Shown here: positions 49,661-58,911 of the stretch, piece after piece
Layout of the letters: every line of letters begins with the position of its first letter
Position numbering within the stretch: the first letter of the stretch is position 1
Assembly (NCBI RefSeq): GCF_018130825.1
Contig: NZ_JAFCJS010000002.1
Coordinates: 620,001 to 684,000, forward strand
DNA: 64,000 bases
Source: Bradyrhizobium liaoningense
GTDB lineage: Bacteria; Pseudomonadota; Alphaproteobacteria; Rhizobiales; Xanthobacteraceae
Reading direction: 5' to 3'
Notes under the pieces: generated by a model
Told to the model about the DNA's origin: nothing
Database searches by the model: none
Seen by the model: the letters and a program-made list of their open reading frames with translations, nothing else
Translations under genes and position numbers: made by a program

Positions 49661-50672
49661 ATGCTGGCAACGCTCATGTACGGTCCCGGCGACGTTCGCT
49701 GCGAAGCGGTCGACGACCCCAAAATCCTCAAGCCGACCGACGCCATCATCAAGCTGTCGGCGACCTGCATCTGCGGCTCGGACCTGTGGCCCTATCGCGG
49801 CCTGCAGCCGACCGACGGCCCCGCACATATGGGCCACGAATATTGCGGCGTCGTGGTCGAGATCGGGAGCGAGGTGAAGACGGTGCGACCCGGCCAGTTC
49901 GTCGTCGGCTCGTTCTGCATCTCCGACAACACCTGCCCGCATTGCCGCTTCGGCTTCCATTCCTCCTGCGTGCAGCGCGAGTTCATGTCCGGCGCGCAAG
50001 CCCCCTACGCGCGCGTGCCGCTGGCCGACGGCACGCTGGTGGCGACCGCGGAGCTCCCATCGGCCGATCTCATTCCCCATCTGCTCGCGACCTCCGACGT
50101 GCTCGGCACCGGCTGGTATGCCGCCGACGCCGCCAATGTCCGCGAGGGCTCGACCGTCGTCGTGGTCGGTGACGGCGCGGTCGGGTTGATGGGCGTGCTG
50201 GCGGCGAGGGAGATGGGCGCCGGGCGGATCATCGCCATGAGCCGTCACGCTGCGCGGCAGAAGCTCGCCACCGAGCTCGGGGCGACCGATATCGTGGCCG
50301 AGCGCGGCGAAGAGGGTATTGCCCGCATCAAGGACCTCACCGGCGGCGTCGGTGCCGATTCCGGAGTGCGTCGGCACGCAGCAATCGATGACGCAGGCGA
50401 TCGCCTGCTCACGGCCCGGCGGGTCGATCGGCTATGTCGGCGTGCCTCACGGGGTGACCTTCGAAGGCGAGGCGATGTTCTTCGCGCAGCGGCGCATGCT
50501 CGGCGGACCGGCGCCGGTCCGGCGCTTCCTGCCGGACCTGATCGAGCGCGTCCTCGCCGGCAGGATCAAGCCGGGCAAGGTGTTCGATCTCAAGCTGCCG
50601 CTGTCGGAGGTGGCCGAGGGATACCGCGCCATGGACGAGCGGCGCGCGATCAAGACGTTGATTACCGTGTGA
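49661..50672 (+). pseudogene. Zinc-dependent alcohol dehydrogenase, frameshifted
   Basis: The first 230 codons encode a normal medium-chain zinc dehydrogenase: catalytic zinc site CICGSDLW and GHEYCGVV, structural zinc loop TCPHCRFGFHSSC, and NAD fold VVVVGDGAVGLMGV. At about 50359-50364, after the GGVGADS motif, the reading frame shifts. The rest (from ECVGTQQSMTQAI to ending RAIKTLITV) continues in another frame to the stop at 50672. Comparison with the expected GAD-S-V-L-ECVG pattern points to loss of 5 bases. The remainder is well conserved, so this is either recent inactivation or a sequence error. Confidence 0.8.
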
Positions 50673-50710
50673 GGATTTCGCTGCGCTCGCAATGACGGTG
50701 TGGAAGCAGC

Positions 50711-50950
50711 TTACCTGAAATACCCCAGCACGAGATCGACGTCCGAGCTGCGGGCTGCCATGCCGTTCAGCTCGGCGTCGATGACGCGGCGGCAGGCCTC
50801 GATCGCGGCGTGGTCGCCGAGGTCGTTGGCGGCTTCGAGCACGAGCCAGGCGGCGTCCACCGAGGCCTTGTCCGGTGCTCCGCCGCCGATGTCTGCGGCG
50901 ACCTTGTTGAGGCTCTTCTTGCGAACTGCGGTGCCGAATTGAGGCAACAT
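50711..50950 (-). CDS. Small hypothetical cytoplasmic protein
   Basis: 79 residues from ATG at 50950, preceded by GGGGAG. The frame extends to an ATG at 50995, but the start at 50950 has the ribosome site. The sequence is alpha-helical (VDAAWLVLEAANDLGDHAAIEACRRVIDAEL) without membrane segments. It lies 41 bp downstream of the DUF2336 gene on the same strand and may be in the same transcript. No function recognised. Confidence 0.6.
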   Translation of the reverse strand: MLPQFGTAVRKKSLNKVAADIGGGAPDKASVDAAWLVLEAANDLGDHAAIEACRRVIDAELNGMAARSSDVDLVLGYFR

Positions 50951-50991
50951 CTCAAATACTCCCCTCTCGAATTCCCGCTCAGTTGACCTGT

Positions 50992-52116
50992 TCAATGGAC
51001 CTGGAGCTCGGGCTGACGGCCCGAGGCGGAATCGGCACCCGCGCTGTTCTTGCGCGACTGGTAGAATTTCAGGATGCTGCGCGACGTCTCGATCTTGAGC
51101 CGGCCGTATTCGCGCTCATTGTCCTGGAGGTCGCGCGCGGTGATCAGATGATCCTTGGCGCCGAGGAACAGCAGCGACATCGTCGTGTCCCAGGAGAAGT
51201 CGAGCGCCTTGCACAGCACCAGCAGCATCTCGCGGTTGCGGTCCATCAGCGCGCGTTCGATCACGTCGACCGGCAGCGCCGACAGCAGCGACAGGCCGAT
51301 CTGCACCTCGTCGAAGCGGTGCTGGCGCGCATAGCTCGCGATCGAGTCCTGGTTGAGGTTGCCCTGGCGGTACTGCGTCGTGACCACGCGCTTGGCGACG
51401 AAATAGCTGCGCGAGGACGGGCCGAACTTGGATTGCAGATCGCCGGTGACCTCGGTCACCGAGCTCTGGATCTGCGCCATCATCTCGGGGCGTTCGGTCC
51501 CGAGACGGCGGCGGACGTCTTCCGACGCCTTCGCGATCAGCTGCTGGAAGATGTGGCGCGGCACGTCCTTGCGGAGGCCAAGCTGCTCGGCGAGGATCGA
51601 ATCGCCCTCGGCGCGGCGGACCATGTGCAGCAGGCCCGAGCCGGAGAAGCGCGCGCCCTCGTTCCTGGCGACCGACGTCACGACCTCCTGGTTGCCGCGC
51701 TTGACCAGCACGTCGGTCACGGCCTCGCCGATCGACTGGCGCTGCGAGATCGCCAGCAGATGCGCCTGGCCCTTGGTCAGGGCGCTCTCGACCAGCATCT
51801 TCTCGTCGATACGATTGGAGTCGCGCAGCACGGGACCGGCAACCTCGATCTCGTCGTCCAGGGCGAGCTTCTCGATGACGTTGAGCGGAGCATGATCGCA
51901 CGCCGACATCAGCTCCGAGAGCTGCGCCCGCGCGGCGACCTCGATCTCTTCGGCGAGGCGGCCGATGACCTCGCCGAACATGCTGATCTCGTCGTCGCTG
52001 TAGCGGCCGGTGATCAGAATGTCGGTCGCATGCCACAACGCGCGTGCCCGGCTTTCGTCGGTGCCGCGCGCGATCGCGTCGTCCAGATCCTGCAGAAGCG
52101 ATTTCGCCCCGTTCAT
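50992..52116 (-). CDS. DUF2336 family protein
   Basis: A 374-residue cytoplasmic, entirely alpha-helical protein of the DUF2336 family. It opens with helices (SLLQDLDDAIARGTDESRARAL) followed by the family core with ISMFGEVIGRLAEEIEVAARAQLSELM, and a repeat-like arrangement of helices in the second half. The family is common in Alphaproteobacteria and its molecular role is unknown to me. It is followed by a small helical protein gene and preceded, beyond a 227-bp gap, by the large AsmA-like gene. Confidence 0.85.
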   Translation of the reverse strand: MNGAKSLLQDLDDAIARGTDESRARALWHATDILITGRYSDDEISMFGEVIGRLAEEIEVAARAQLSELMSACDHAPLNVIEKLALDDEIEVAGPVLRDSNRIDEKMLVESALTKGQAHLLAISQRQSIGEAVTDVLVKRGNQEVVTSVARNEGARFSGSGLLHMVRRAEGDSILAEQLGLRKDVPRHIFQQLIAKASEDVRRRLGTERPEMMAQIQSSVTEVTGDLQSKFGPSSRSYFVAKRVVTTQYRQGNLNQDSIASYARQHRFDEVQIGLSLLSALPVDVIERALMDRNREMLLVLCKALDFSWDTTMSLLFLGAKDHLITARDLQDNEREYGRLKIETSRSILKFYQSRKNSAGADSASGRQPELQVH

Positions 52117-52343
52117 CTCGATACCCCAGTTCTTGGTCGTCTTTGGCGAGCCGTCCCGCCCGTGCGGACGCGACGCCGAATTCCTCTGGGAACGACGCTA
52201 GAGATGAAACGCGAGAATTCGGTAAAATCGGCAAATCAGTTTTGCCGACGAAAATTCATTCAAATGCGAGGGGATGGGTTAACCGCCGGGCAAGCTGCGA
52301 CGCCTCGCCCGGTGAACACCGAGCGCTGCGGGAGCACCGTTGA

Positions 52344-55300
52344 CTACGGATTCTGCGGCACCAGCACCAGCGGCGGTTTCGGCCTGGGCTTTGCGGGCGC
52401 GGGGCCCGGCGCCGGCCGCACCTCGATCGGCGGCGGCAAGGGCGCGACCTGCTGGCTTGCGAGCGGCGGGCTCGCAAGTGGCGGGCTTGGCGCGGCGGGC
52501 GCGGCCTGCGGCGCCTTCGGCATCGGCGCGGCCTTCGGCTTGGACGGCGGCACCCGGCGCGGATCCTGACCGGGCAGCGGCACATTGACCGGCGCCGGCT
52601 CGGGCGCTGCATCCGGAGCGACCAGCGTCGGCAGCGCGGCGGTGGCCGGCGGCGGCTCGCCGCGCTCGATCGCGTCGAGCCGGCGTGTCTCGCGGTCGAT
52701 CGTGCGCACCGCAAGCCATGACGACAGCGGCGCGAGATCGACGGTGCGGCTGAGGCGATCGGGAGGACCTGCCGCGAACAGCTGGATCTCCGGCGGCGCG
52801 CCGGAGAGCCCGGTCATGATCGGCGTCAGGCTGGCGCGGATGTCGGCCTGGTCGGCAGGAATGTCGTAGCCGCCGGAGACGATGGCGCGGGCATTCTTGG
52901 CCTCCAGCGGCGTCGCACCGACGCGCAGCCGTCCGTCGCGGATGGTGAACGGGATCTGCGCCGAGGCGACCGCAATCGGGCCTGCCGACAGCGCGGGCTC
53001 GACCAGCTGCCGCAGCCGGTTGTCGTCACTGACCTGGCCGCCGTCACTGGCGCGGATGGCGATCTCGAAGGCGCGCGGATTGAGGCCGCTGATCTCGGCG
53101 GAGTCCAATGTCACGGTGCCGTTGCCGGCGAGCGCGCCGGTGAGCGCCGCGACGCTGCGGCCCTGGCTGGTCAGCGCCATCTGCACCGAGGCACGCCCCT
53201 TGGGCAGCGCGAGATCGCGATAGCGCAGCACGGTCGCATCGACATTGCTGAGCTCGATGCGCGCGTTCAGCGCGAGGCCGTTCGCGCCATTGCGCGCGTC
53301 GAAGCTCGCCGACACCTCGCCGCCGCCGAGACCACCCTTGAGGCCATCGAGCGCGAGCGACTGGCCGTCGCTGCGGATCATGCCGCCGAACGGGCGCAGC
53401 TCGATGCCGCCGGGCATCGTGCCGCGCAGCGCCTGGAAGGCGATGCGGCCGCGCCAGCCGCCGAGCAGCCCCGCACTCAGCGGCTCGCCCGCATCGCGTC
53501 CGGCCGCGCCGATCGCCTTTGCAAGCGCAGGTGCGAGGTCGAGCGTATCGAGGCCGATCTCGCCGTCGACGCTCTTCTCCGGGTCGAGCGTGACCGCGAG
53601 ACGCCCGCGCAGATGCGAGCCGGCCGCGCTGCTGTCGAGATCGTCGAAAGTCAGGCGGTTGCCTGACAGCGTGAGGCGCGAGGACAGGTTGACACCCTGC
53701 ACCGACTTGTCGGCCGTGCCGGTCCCGAACAGCGGCGCGAGGTTGACGTTGCGCACGCGCAGATTGACGCTGGCCTTGGGCTCCGACAGTTCGACGGTCC
53801 CTTGCGCATCCGCATCCAATCCGCCGCCGCTGAGCTTTGCGCTCAATTGCAGTGGTCGCCGCCAGGCGCCGCTCAAGCGGCCTTCGAACTGCGAGGCGCC
53901 CTCGCCTGCGGCCACCATGCGGTCGAGCCCGAGCAGGCCCAGCAATGCGCCGGCCTGCGGAGTCGACACCTTCGAGTCCAGCGTGAAGTCGCTGCTCCGC
54001 AATTTGTCGATATCGATGCCGTTGACGGCCGCCACCGGTGTCTGCGCGGCCAGTGTCGCATTGGCCTTGAGCTGCGGCGCGTCGAGATCGAGCACGGCGC
54101 GGGCGTCGCTGCGATCGGCATGCTCGGCATTCTTGTCGAGGCTGAGGTCGAGCTTCAGGCGCGTCGCACCCGGCAGCGACGGCAGGGCATCGAAGCGCGC
54201 GCGCACCGACGGCGCAAACGGCTCGATCAGCGCGGTGAGCTCGTGCAGCGAACCGGCGGAGGATTTCAGCGCGAGCTTGCCGGTGGCCCTGGTGCGGTCG
54301 AAACTGCCGCTCGCTTCCGTGGTCACGCCGCTGGTCTGGCCGAACCGCAACTGCTCCAACGACAGCGACGCCGGCGAGTAGCCGAGCTTGGCCGCGAACG
54401 GCCGCAGCTCCTGGCCGGCGGAGATGGCGCGGCCGATATCGAGCGACAGCTTTGCTTCCTCCGGCCATTCACCTTGCGGCCCCGCGAGCGCGCGGACAAA
54501 GCTCGCCGCGGCGTCGAGATCGAGCCGGTCGGCCTTCAGCTCGGCATCGATCCGCGAGCCCTTGCTCGCGCCGTTCTGGACGAAGGCAATCCGTCCCTCG
54601 ACGGCGCCGCCTTCGATGTCGGCCTTCAGCCTGTCGACGGCGAGATGGTTGGCGGCGATGGTCACATCGCCGGCAAGGCGCAGCGGCCGCGCGCTGCGGC
54701 GGTTGATCTCGCTGCGGCCCAGCAGCCAGGCCACCAGCGTATCCGGATCGGACGATTCGACGTTGAGGCGGCCGCTGAAACTGTCCGCGCCTGGCGTTGC
54801 GCCGTTGAGCGAGAGCTGCGTCGTGCCGGGCGCGCGCAGCTCGAGCCGCCGGAAGGTCCAGGACCGACCGTCGGTCGCAAGCTCCGCCGCGATGTTCTGG
54901 AGCGGGCGGCCACCGAGCATGATCTGGTCGGAGTTGAACTCGATCTGCGCCGGGATCGGCGCCTGCGGGATCGCGGCAAGGCCCGCGCGCAACGCCGGCA
55001 GGATGCGCAGCGGCTCGGAATCGTTCCTGGCCGCCAGCCTGTCGGCATCGATCTGGCGGGCCGACAGCACCGCGCGCAGCAGCGGCGATGTACCGAACCT
55101 GAGGTCGCCGACGCCGCCAACTTTCAACGCGTTGTCATCACTGCCAATGTTGGCATCGATCTGGTCGAGCTTGGCGCCGGCCGGGTCGGCCTTGAGCTTT
55201 GCCGTGAGCTTCCACGGCGTCGGCCCCGCCTCGCCCGGCTTCTTCGCCGCGGGCACGGCGAGCGTCAGCGCGCCGTCGAATTTCGGCTGGCGGTTTTCGA

Positions 55301-55976
55301 AAGCGAGCACGCCTTCGAGATCGGCCAGGATCGCGCGCTCGCCAGGATCGACGTTGAGGTGCAGACGGGTGGCGCTGCCGTCGGCGCTCGGGCCGGAGGA
55401 GATGCGGAACGGATAGCGCGTGCCCGACACCTTGAAACTGCCGTCGCCGCGCACCGAGCCGGCGAGCGAGCGGACGTCGCCGGAGAACGCGATGTCGGTC
55501 AGCTCCAGCGTCGAACGGCTGGCGGCATCGTGCAAGGCGATGCGCCCGGTGAGGTTCACCCGCTCGATGGCGAGCGAGGCGAGGTTGAAGCTGCCGTTCG
55601 CGGTGGACGGCAAATCGACCCGCCCGCGCGCATCGAGGCCGAGATCGACCGCCATGCCGCCCACGGTCAGCTCGGTGGCGCGCCATTCGCCGCGCATCAG
55701 GGAGCCCAGGCTGAACTCGACGTCGAGCTTGTCGGCGCGCAGCCGGCCGAGATCGTTGTTGCCGCCGAATGTCACCGAGCGCAGCCGCAAGGTCGGCGCC
55801 GGCAGGAGCCGCGCGTCCAGCTCGCCCGCCACCCGCACCGGCACGCCGATGATCCGGCCGGCCTCCGCCTCGAACTGGGGCCTGAACTGGTTCCAGTCGA
55901 TGAAGTAAGGCCCGATCAGCGCCGCCAGAAGCGCTAAGATGAAGGCAATCGCCAATCCGAGCAGCGTCGTCTGCAC
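52344..55976 (-). CDS. Giant AsmA-family envelope protein
   Basis: About 1210 residues from GTG at 55976, which follows GGGGAG at 6 bp; ATG at 56027 is an alternative that adds a Gly-rich segment. A single N-terminal membrane anchor (TLLGLAIAFILALLAALIG) is followed by the AsmA opening IDWNQFRPQFEAEAGRIIGVPV. Then come long repetitive beta-rich segments resembling AsmA/TamB chorein-like grooves, and a C-terminal Pro/Ala-rich tail of about 100 residues. AsmA-like proteins are thought to bridge periplasm and carry phospholipids to the outer membrane. No operon partner. Confidence 0.83.
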   Translation of the reverse strand: MQTTLLGLAIAFILALLAALIGPYFIDWNQFRPQFEAEAGRIIGVPVRVAGELDARLLPAPTLRLRSVTFGGNNDLGRLRADKLDVEFSLGSLMRGEWRATELTVGGMAVDLGLDARGRVDLPSTANGSFNLASLAIERVNLTGRIALHDAASRSTLELTDIAFSGDVRSLAGSVRGDGSFKVSGTRYPFRISSGPSADGSATRLHLNVDPGERAILADLEGVLAFENRQPKFDGALTLAVPAAKKPGEAGPTPWKLTAKLKADPAGAKLDQIDANIGSDDNALKVGGVGDLRFGTSPLLRAVLSARQIDADRLAARNDSEPLRILPALRAGLAAIPQAPIPAQIEFNSDQIMLGGRPLQNIAAELATDGRSWTFRRLELRAPGTTQLSLNGATPGADSFSGRLNVESSDPDTLVAWLLGRSEINRRSARPLRLAGDVTIAANHLAVDRLKADIEGGAVEGRIAFVQNGASKGSRIDAELKADRLDLDAAASFVRALAGPQGEWPEEAKLSLDIGRAISAGQELRPFAAKLGYSPASLSLEQLRFGQTSGVTTEASGSFDRTRATGKLALKSSAGSLHELTALIEPFAPSVRARFDALPSLPGATRLKLDLSLDKNAEHADRSDARAVLDLDAPQLKANATLAAQTPVAAVNGIDIDKLRSSDFTLDSKVSTPQAGALLGLLGLDRMVAAGEGASQFEGRLSGAWRRPLQLSAKLSGGGLDADAQGTVELSEPKASVNLRVRNVNLAPLFGTGTADKSVQGVNLSSRLTLSGNRLTFDDLDSSAAGSHLRGRLAVTLDPEKSVDGEIGLDTLDLAPALAKAIGAAGRDAGEPLSAGLLGGWRGRIAFQALRGTMPGGIELRPFGGMIRSDGQSLALDGLKGGLGGGEVSASFDARNGANGLALNARIELSNVDATVLRYRDLALPKGRASVQMALTSQGRSVAALTGALAGNGTVTLDSAEISGLNPRAFEIAIRASDGGQVSDDNRLRQLVEPALSAGPIAVASAQIPFTIRDGRLRVGATPLEAKNARAIVSGGYDIPADQADIRASLTPIMTGLSGAPPEIQLFAAGPPDRLSRTVDLAPLSSWLAVRTIDRETRRLDAIERGEPPPATAALPTLVAPDAAPEPAPVNVPLPGQDPRRVPPSKPKAAPMPKAPQAAPAAPSPPLASPPLASQQVAPLPPPIEVRPAPGPAPAKPRPKPPLVLVPQNP

Positions 55977-56130
55977 GGGTCTCCCCTCGGCCAAACCGGC
56001 ACCCGGGCCAAACCTTGACCCCTGCAAACCTTGGCCTTGAGGCTTCAGGCGCGCCGGAACAGCCCCTTATATAGAGGGAAGTGTGGCGAAGTCACAGCGA
56101 CTGTTGCGCGCGGAGGTTAACGCTGCGGCC

Positions 56131-57363
56131 TCACCAGCTGGCCGGAAGCTGCGTCAGGCCGCGCAGCACGAAGGTCGGCCGCCATTTCGGGTTCTCGACG
56201 TCGTCGATGCGCAAATCGGGCAGCCGCCGGAGCAGCGTCGCGATGGCGATCTCAGCCTCGATGCGCGCCAATTGGGCCCCGAGGCAGAAATGGATGCCGC
56301 CGCCGAAGGACAGCGGCTTCACGTTCTGCCTGGTGACGTCGAGCCGATCGGGGCGATCGGGGTAAACGGCGGGATCGCGGTTGGCCGAGCCGAGCAGGCA
56401 GAGCACGGTCTCGCCCTTGGGGATCTGCCTGCCGCCGAGATCCTCGATGTCCTCCAGCGCGACACGCCCGGTCATCTGCACCGAGGAATCGTAGCGCAAA
56501 AATTCCTCGATCGCGCCCACCATCAGCTCCGGCCGCGCCTTGAGCAGCGCGAGCTGGTCCGGATTGCGGTGCAGCGCCAGCAGGCCATTGCCGATCAGAT
56601 TGACGGTGGTCTCGTGACCGGCGCCGAACAAGAGGATGATGTTGGCGGTCAGCTCCTCATTGGTGAGCTTGTTGCCGTCCTCCTCGGCCTGCACCAGTTG
56701 CGTAATGAGGTCGTCGCCGGGATTCTTGCGGCGCAGCTCGAACAGCTGCTGGAAGTACATCTGCGCCATCATGTTGCCGGCGTTGCCCTTGGCGATCTCC
56801 TCCTTCGAGAGCGGCACGGGGTCGAGCAGCCGGCCGCCGTCGCGCGAGCTCTTGTAGAAGACCTCGCGATGGTCCTCGGGAATGCCGAGCATGTCGCAGA
56901 TGATGGTGACGGGCAGGCGGAAGGCGAAATCCTCGATCAGATCCATGTGACCGCGCGCGATCACGGCATCGATCGCCTGGTCGACGATCTCCTGGATGCG
57001 CGGCCGCATGTCCTCGACCCGGCGCGCGGTGAAGGCTTTTACGACGAGGCCGCGCAGGCGGGTGTGATCCGGGGGATCAGACTGCAGCATCCAGTGGCTC
57101 ATGCTGCGGAACACCGGCTCGTCCATGATCTTTTCGCTGTAACGGCGCTTGGATCGCTCGACGAAATCCTTGCCGAAGCGCTTGTCGCGCATCACGAGGC
57201 TGACGTCGGCGTGGCGGCTGGCGACGAACTGACCGAACGGCGTCACATGGATCGGGTCGATCGCGCGCAGCCGGGCGTAATGCGGATAGGGATCGCGGAT
57301 GAAGTCCGGCGACAGCGGATTGAACAGCGGATCTCCGCCTGCGGGTTGCACTTGCTCGTTCAT
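56131..57363 (-). CDS. Cytochrome P450
   Basis: A 410-residue soluble bacterial P450. Motifs are complete: oxygen-binding I-helix AGHETT, ExxR in EEFLRYD, and the haem-ligand FGGGIHFCLGAQLAR with its Cys. ATG at 57363 is used because it fits the typical short N-terminus; the frame upstream is open for 21 codons. No ferredoxin or reductase gene is adjacent, so its redox partners are elsewhere. It is divergent from a TetR gene with one perfect palindrome between them, so it is probably induced by its substrate or a related compound. Confidence 0.93.
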   Translation of the reverse strand: MNEQVQPAGGDPLFNPLSPDFIRDPYPHYARLRAIDPIHVTPFGQFVASRHADVSLVMRDKRFGKDFVERSKRRYSEKIMDEPVFRSMSHWMLQSDPPDHTRLRGLVVKAFTARRVEDMRPRIQEIVDQAIDAVIARGHMDLIEDFAFRLPVTIICDMLGIPEDHREVFYKSSRDGGRLLDPVPLSKEEIAKGNAGNMMAQMYFQQLFELRRKNPGDDLITQLVQAEEDGNKLTNEELTANIILLFGAGHETTVNLIGNGLLALHRNPDQLALLKARPELMVGAIEEFLRYDSSVQMTGRVALEDIEDLGGRQIPKGETVLCLLGSANRDPAVYPDRPDRLDVTRQNVKPLSFGGGIHFCLGAQLARIEAEIAIATLLRRLPDLRIDDVENPKWRPTFVLRGLTQLPASW

Positions 57364-57439
57364 GGTGACCTCAATCGGTTGCCGATGACACGCATACGCA
57401 AGGCAGCCCCTGCCCGGCGTAACCATCCCTCTTTTTTAT

Positions 57440-57467
57440 CAACTCGATACATTGTTGTATCGAGTTG
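57440..57467. promoter_or_regulatory. TetR operator candidate, perfect 12-bp-arm palindrome
   Basis: CAACTCGATACA (57440-57451) and TGTATCGAGTTG (57456-57467) are perfect inverted complements around TTGT. It lies in the 126-bp gap between the divergent P450 and TetR starts, 23 bp from the TetR ATG. TetR dimers commonly bind such sites, so it is the likely operator for both genes. Confidence 0.88.
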
Positions 57468-57489
57468 CATTCTGCCCTAAGCTGCGCCG

Positions 57490-58101
57490 ATGTCAAGGGT
57501 GAGAACCAGGCCGACCAGGGACGATACGCGCGACAGACTGTTCGAGGCGGCCGCGCGCGTGTTCGAGGAGGACGGCATCGGCGGCGCCAGCATCGAGGCG
57601 ATCGCGGCCGCCGCGGGCTTCACCCGCGGCGCGTTCTATTCCAACTTCAAGAGCAAGGACGAGCTGATCATCGCCATGCTCGAGGACCATGTCGAGCAAT
57701 CGATCCGCCGCAACATGGACATCCTCGCCCAGCACGACAATCTCGACGATTTCATCGCGGCACTGAAGTCGATGGACCGCAGCAAGCAGGATCCGCTCGG
57801 CCGCGCGCCCCTCCTCCACATGGAGATGATCCTCTACGTCGCGCGCGCCGAGAAGCGTCGGCCCGAACTTGCCAAACGCCTGCGGGCGCGGCGCAAGCTC
57901 GTCGCCGACATCGTCGAGGCGACATTGAAGGGCAACGGCAAGAACGACACGGTGAATCCGCCCTGGATGGCCTCGGTCGTGCTGGCGCTCGAAGACGGCT
58001 TTCGCCTGCACCGGCTGATCGATCCGGAAACGACGCCAGCCGACAGCTTCTTACGCGCCATCACGGATCTGCGGCGAAGGACGGGACTGGCGTCGGACTA
58101 G
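57490..58101 (+). CDS. TetR-family transcriptional regulator of the P450 divergon
   Basis: A 203-residue TetR protein. The helix-turn-helix is ASIEAIAAAAGFTRGAFYSNF followed by KSKDELI, close to the ordinary TetR consensus. The C-terminal part is an unclassified helical ligand domain with an HMEMILYVARAEKRRPELAKRLRAR segment. It is divergent from the P450 gene. With a single strong operator between, it is probably a self- and P450-repressor relieved by a small lipophilic ligand. Confidence 0.92.
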   Translation: MSRVRTRPTRDDTRDRLFEAAARVFEEDGIGGASIEAIAAAAGFTRGAFYSNFKSKDELIIAMLEDHVEQSIRRNMDILAQHDNLDDFIAALKSMDRSKQDPLGRAPLLHMEMILYVARAEKRRPELAKRLRARRKLVADIVEATLKGNGKNDTVNPPWMASVVLALEDGFRLHRLIDPETTPADSFLRAITDLRRRTGLASD

Positions 58102-58288
58102 GGCGGCTACGCATGTGCCAAACCGCCGCAGCCGGGAACAAACAGCGCGACGCGATCAACAAACGTCCGCGGAACAGCCGGCAGATCCCTTCAACCGTCG
58201 CGATCAGTCCTGAGGCGACCGCCATCAGGAGACGCGAGACCGTCGAGATGAACGCGCATTTATCTTCATGACTCTTTGCCTCTCCTGA

Positions 58289-58302
58289 TTGCGCGCTTGC
58301 AA
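58289..58302 (+). promoter_or_regulatory. FixK2-type box candidate upstream of a Gly/Tyr-rich secreted protein
   Basis: TTGCGCGCTTGCAA matches TTG[A/C]-N6-[T/G]CAA with TTGC and GCAA half-sites. Its centre is 64.5 bp upstream of the ATG at 58360, exactly as for the box and ATG at 40332 and 40403. Half-site variants with C and G occur in known rhizobial FixK2 boxes. Confidence 0.45.
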
Positions 58303-58359
58303 CTTTTGCCCGTCGTTGATGTTGGCACCGCATCACAACGGCATCGAGGAGGACCGCAC

Positions 58360-58752
58360 ATGAAGACCGCGCTAGTTCTGGCAACCGTCGGTACGCTCGG
58401 CGTGAGCGCGGTGGCAGCGCCAACGCCCGCGGAAGCCCGCTGGCGTGGCGGCTTCGGTCCGGCGCTGGCAGGTGGATTGATCGCAGGCGCAGTGATCGGC
58501 GGCCTGGCCTCTTCCGCTTACGCGTATGGGCCGGGTTACGGCTACTATGGCGGCGGCTACACGCCGGCGTATTACGACGGCTACGAACCATATCCCTGGG
58601 GCGGCTACACCACGACCTACTACAGCACTGGTTATGCCCCGGCCTATTACGGGTACGGCTATCGCCGCGTCGTGCGTCCGGCCTACGCCTATTACGGCGG
58701 ACCGTTCCCGCGTCGGCACTTCTATCACCATCGTTGGCACCATCACTGGTGA
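58360..58752 (+). CDS. Secreted Gly/Tyr-rich protein with His-rich end
   Basis: A 130-residue protein from ATG at 58360, following GAGGAGGAC. Signal peptide residues 1 to about 26 (SAVAAPTPAEA), then a glycine-rich hydrophobic segment GGLIAGAVIGGLASSAYAY that may be a membrane helix. A long Gly/Tyr run (GYGYYGGGYTPAYY) follows, and the tail ends FYHHRWHHHW. The final histidine cluster could bind metal. The composition recalls the 96-residue secreted protein at 40403. No function known. Confidence 0.75.
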   Translation: MKTALVLATVGTLGVSAVAAPTPAEARWRGGFGPALAGGLIAGAVIGGLASSAYAYGPGYGYYGGGYTPAYYDGYEPYPWGGYTTTYYSTGYAPAYYGYGYRRVVRPAYAYYGGPFPRRHFYHHRWHHHW

Positions 58753-58911
58753 TGTGAAGCGCCAAGACAGGCTCAGCACGGAACGCTGAGCCCTCAAGAA
58801 TGACGCTCAGGTCAATGCCGTCCGGCTTCGACCGCGACGTTCAACGCGCGCGGTCGCGTCACGACGGAACCGGAGCAATTGCAGCGAGCAAATCAAATCA
58901 AGGAGTCTCAG

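Noticed and set aside
50319..50672. Second half of the alcohol dehydrogenase as a separate gene
   Set aside because: It starts mid-domain with no ribosome site and continues the first half; it is best read as the same frameshifted gene.
53802..55937. 711-codon plus-strand frame inside the AsmA-like gene
   Set aside because: It is the antisense reading of a GC-rich, repetitive gene; it has no signal peptide or domain and lies fully within a well-supported gene.
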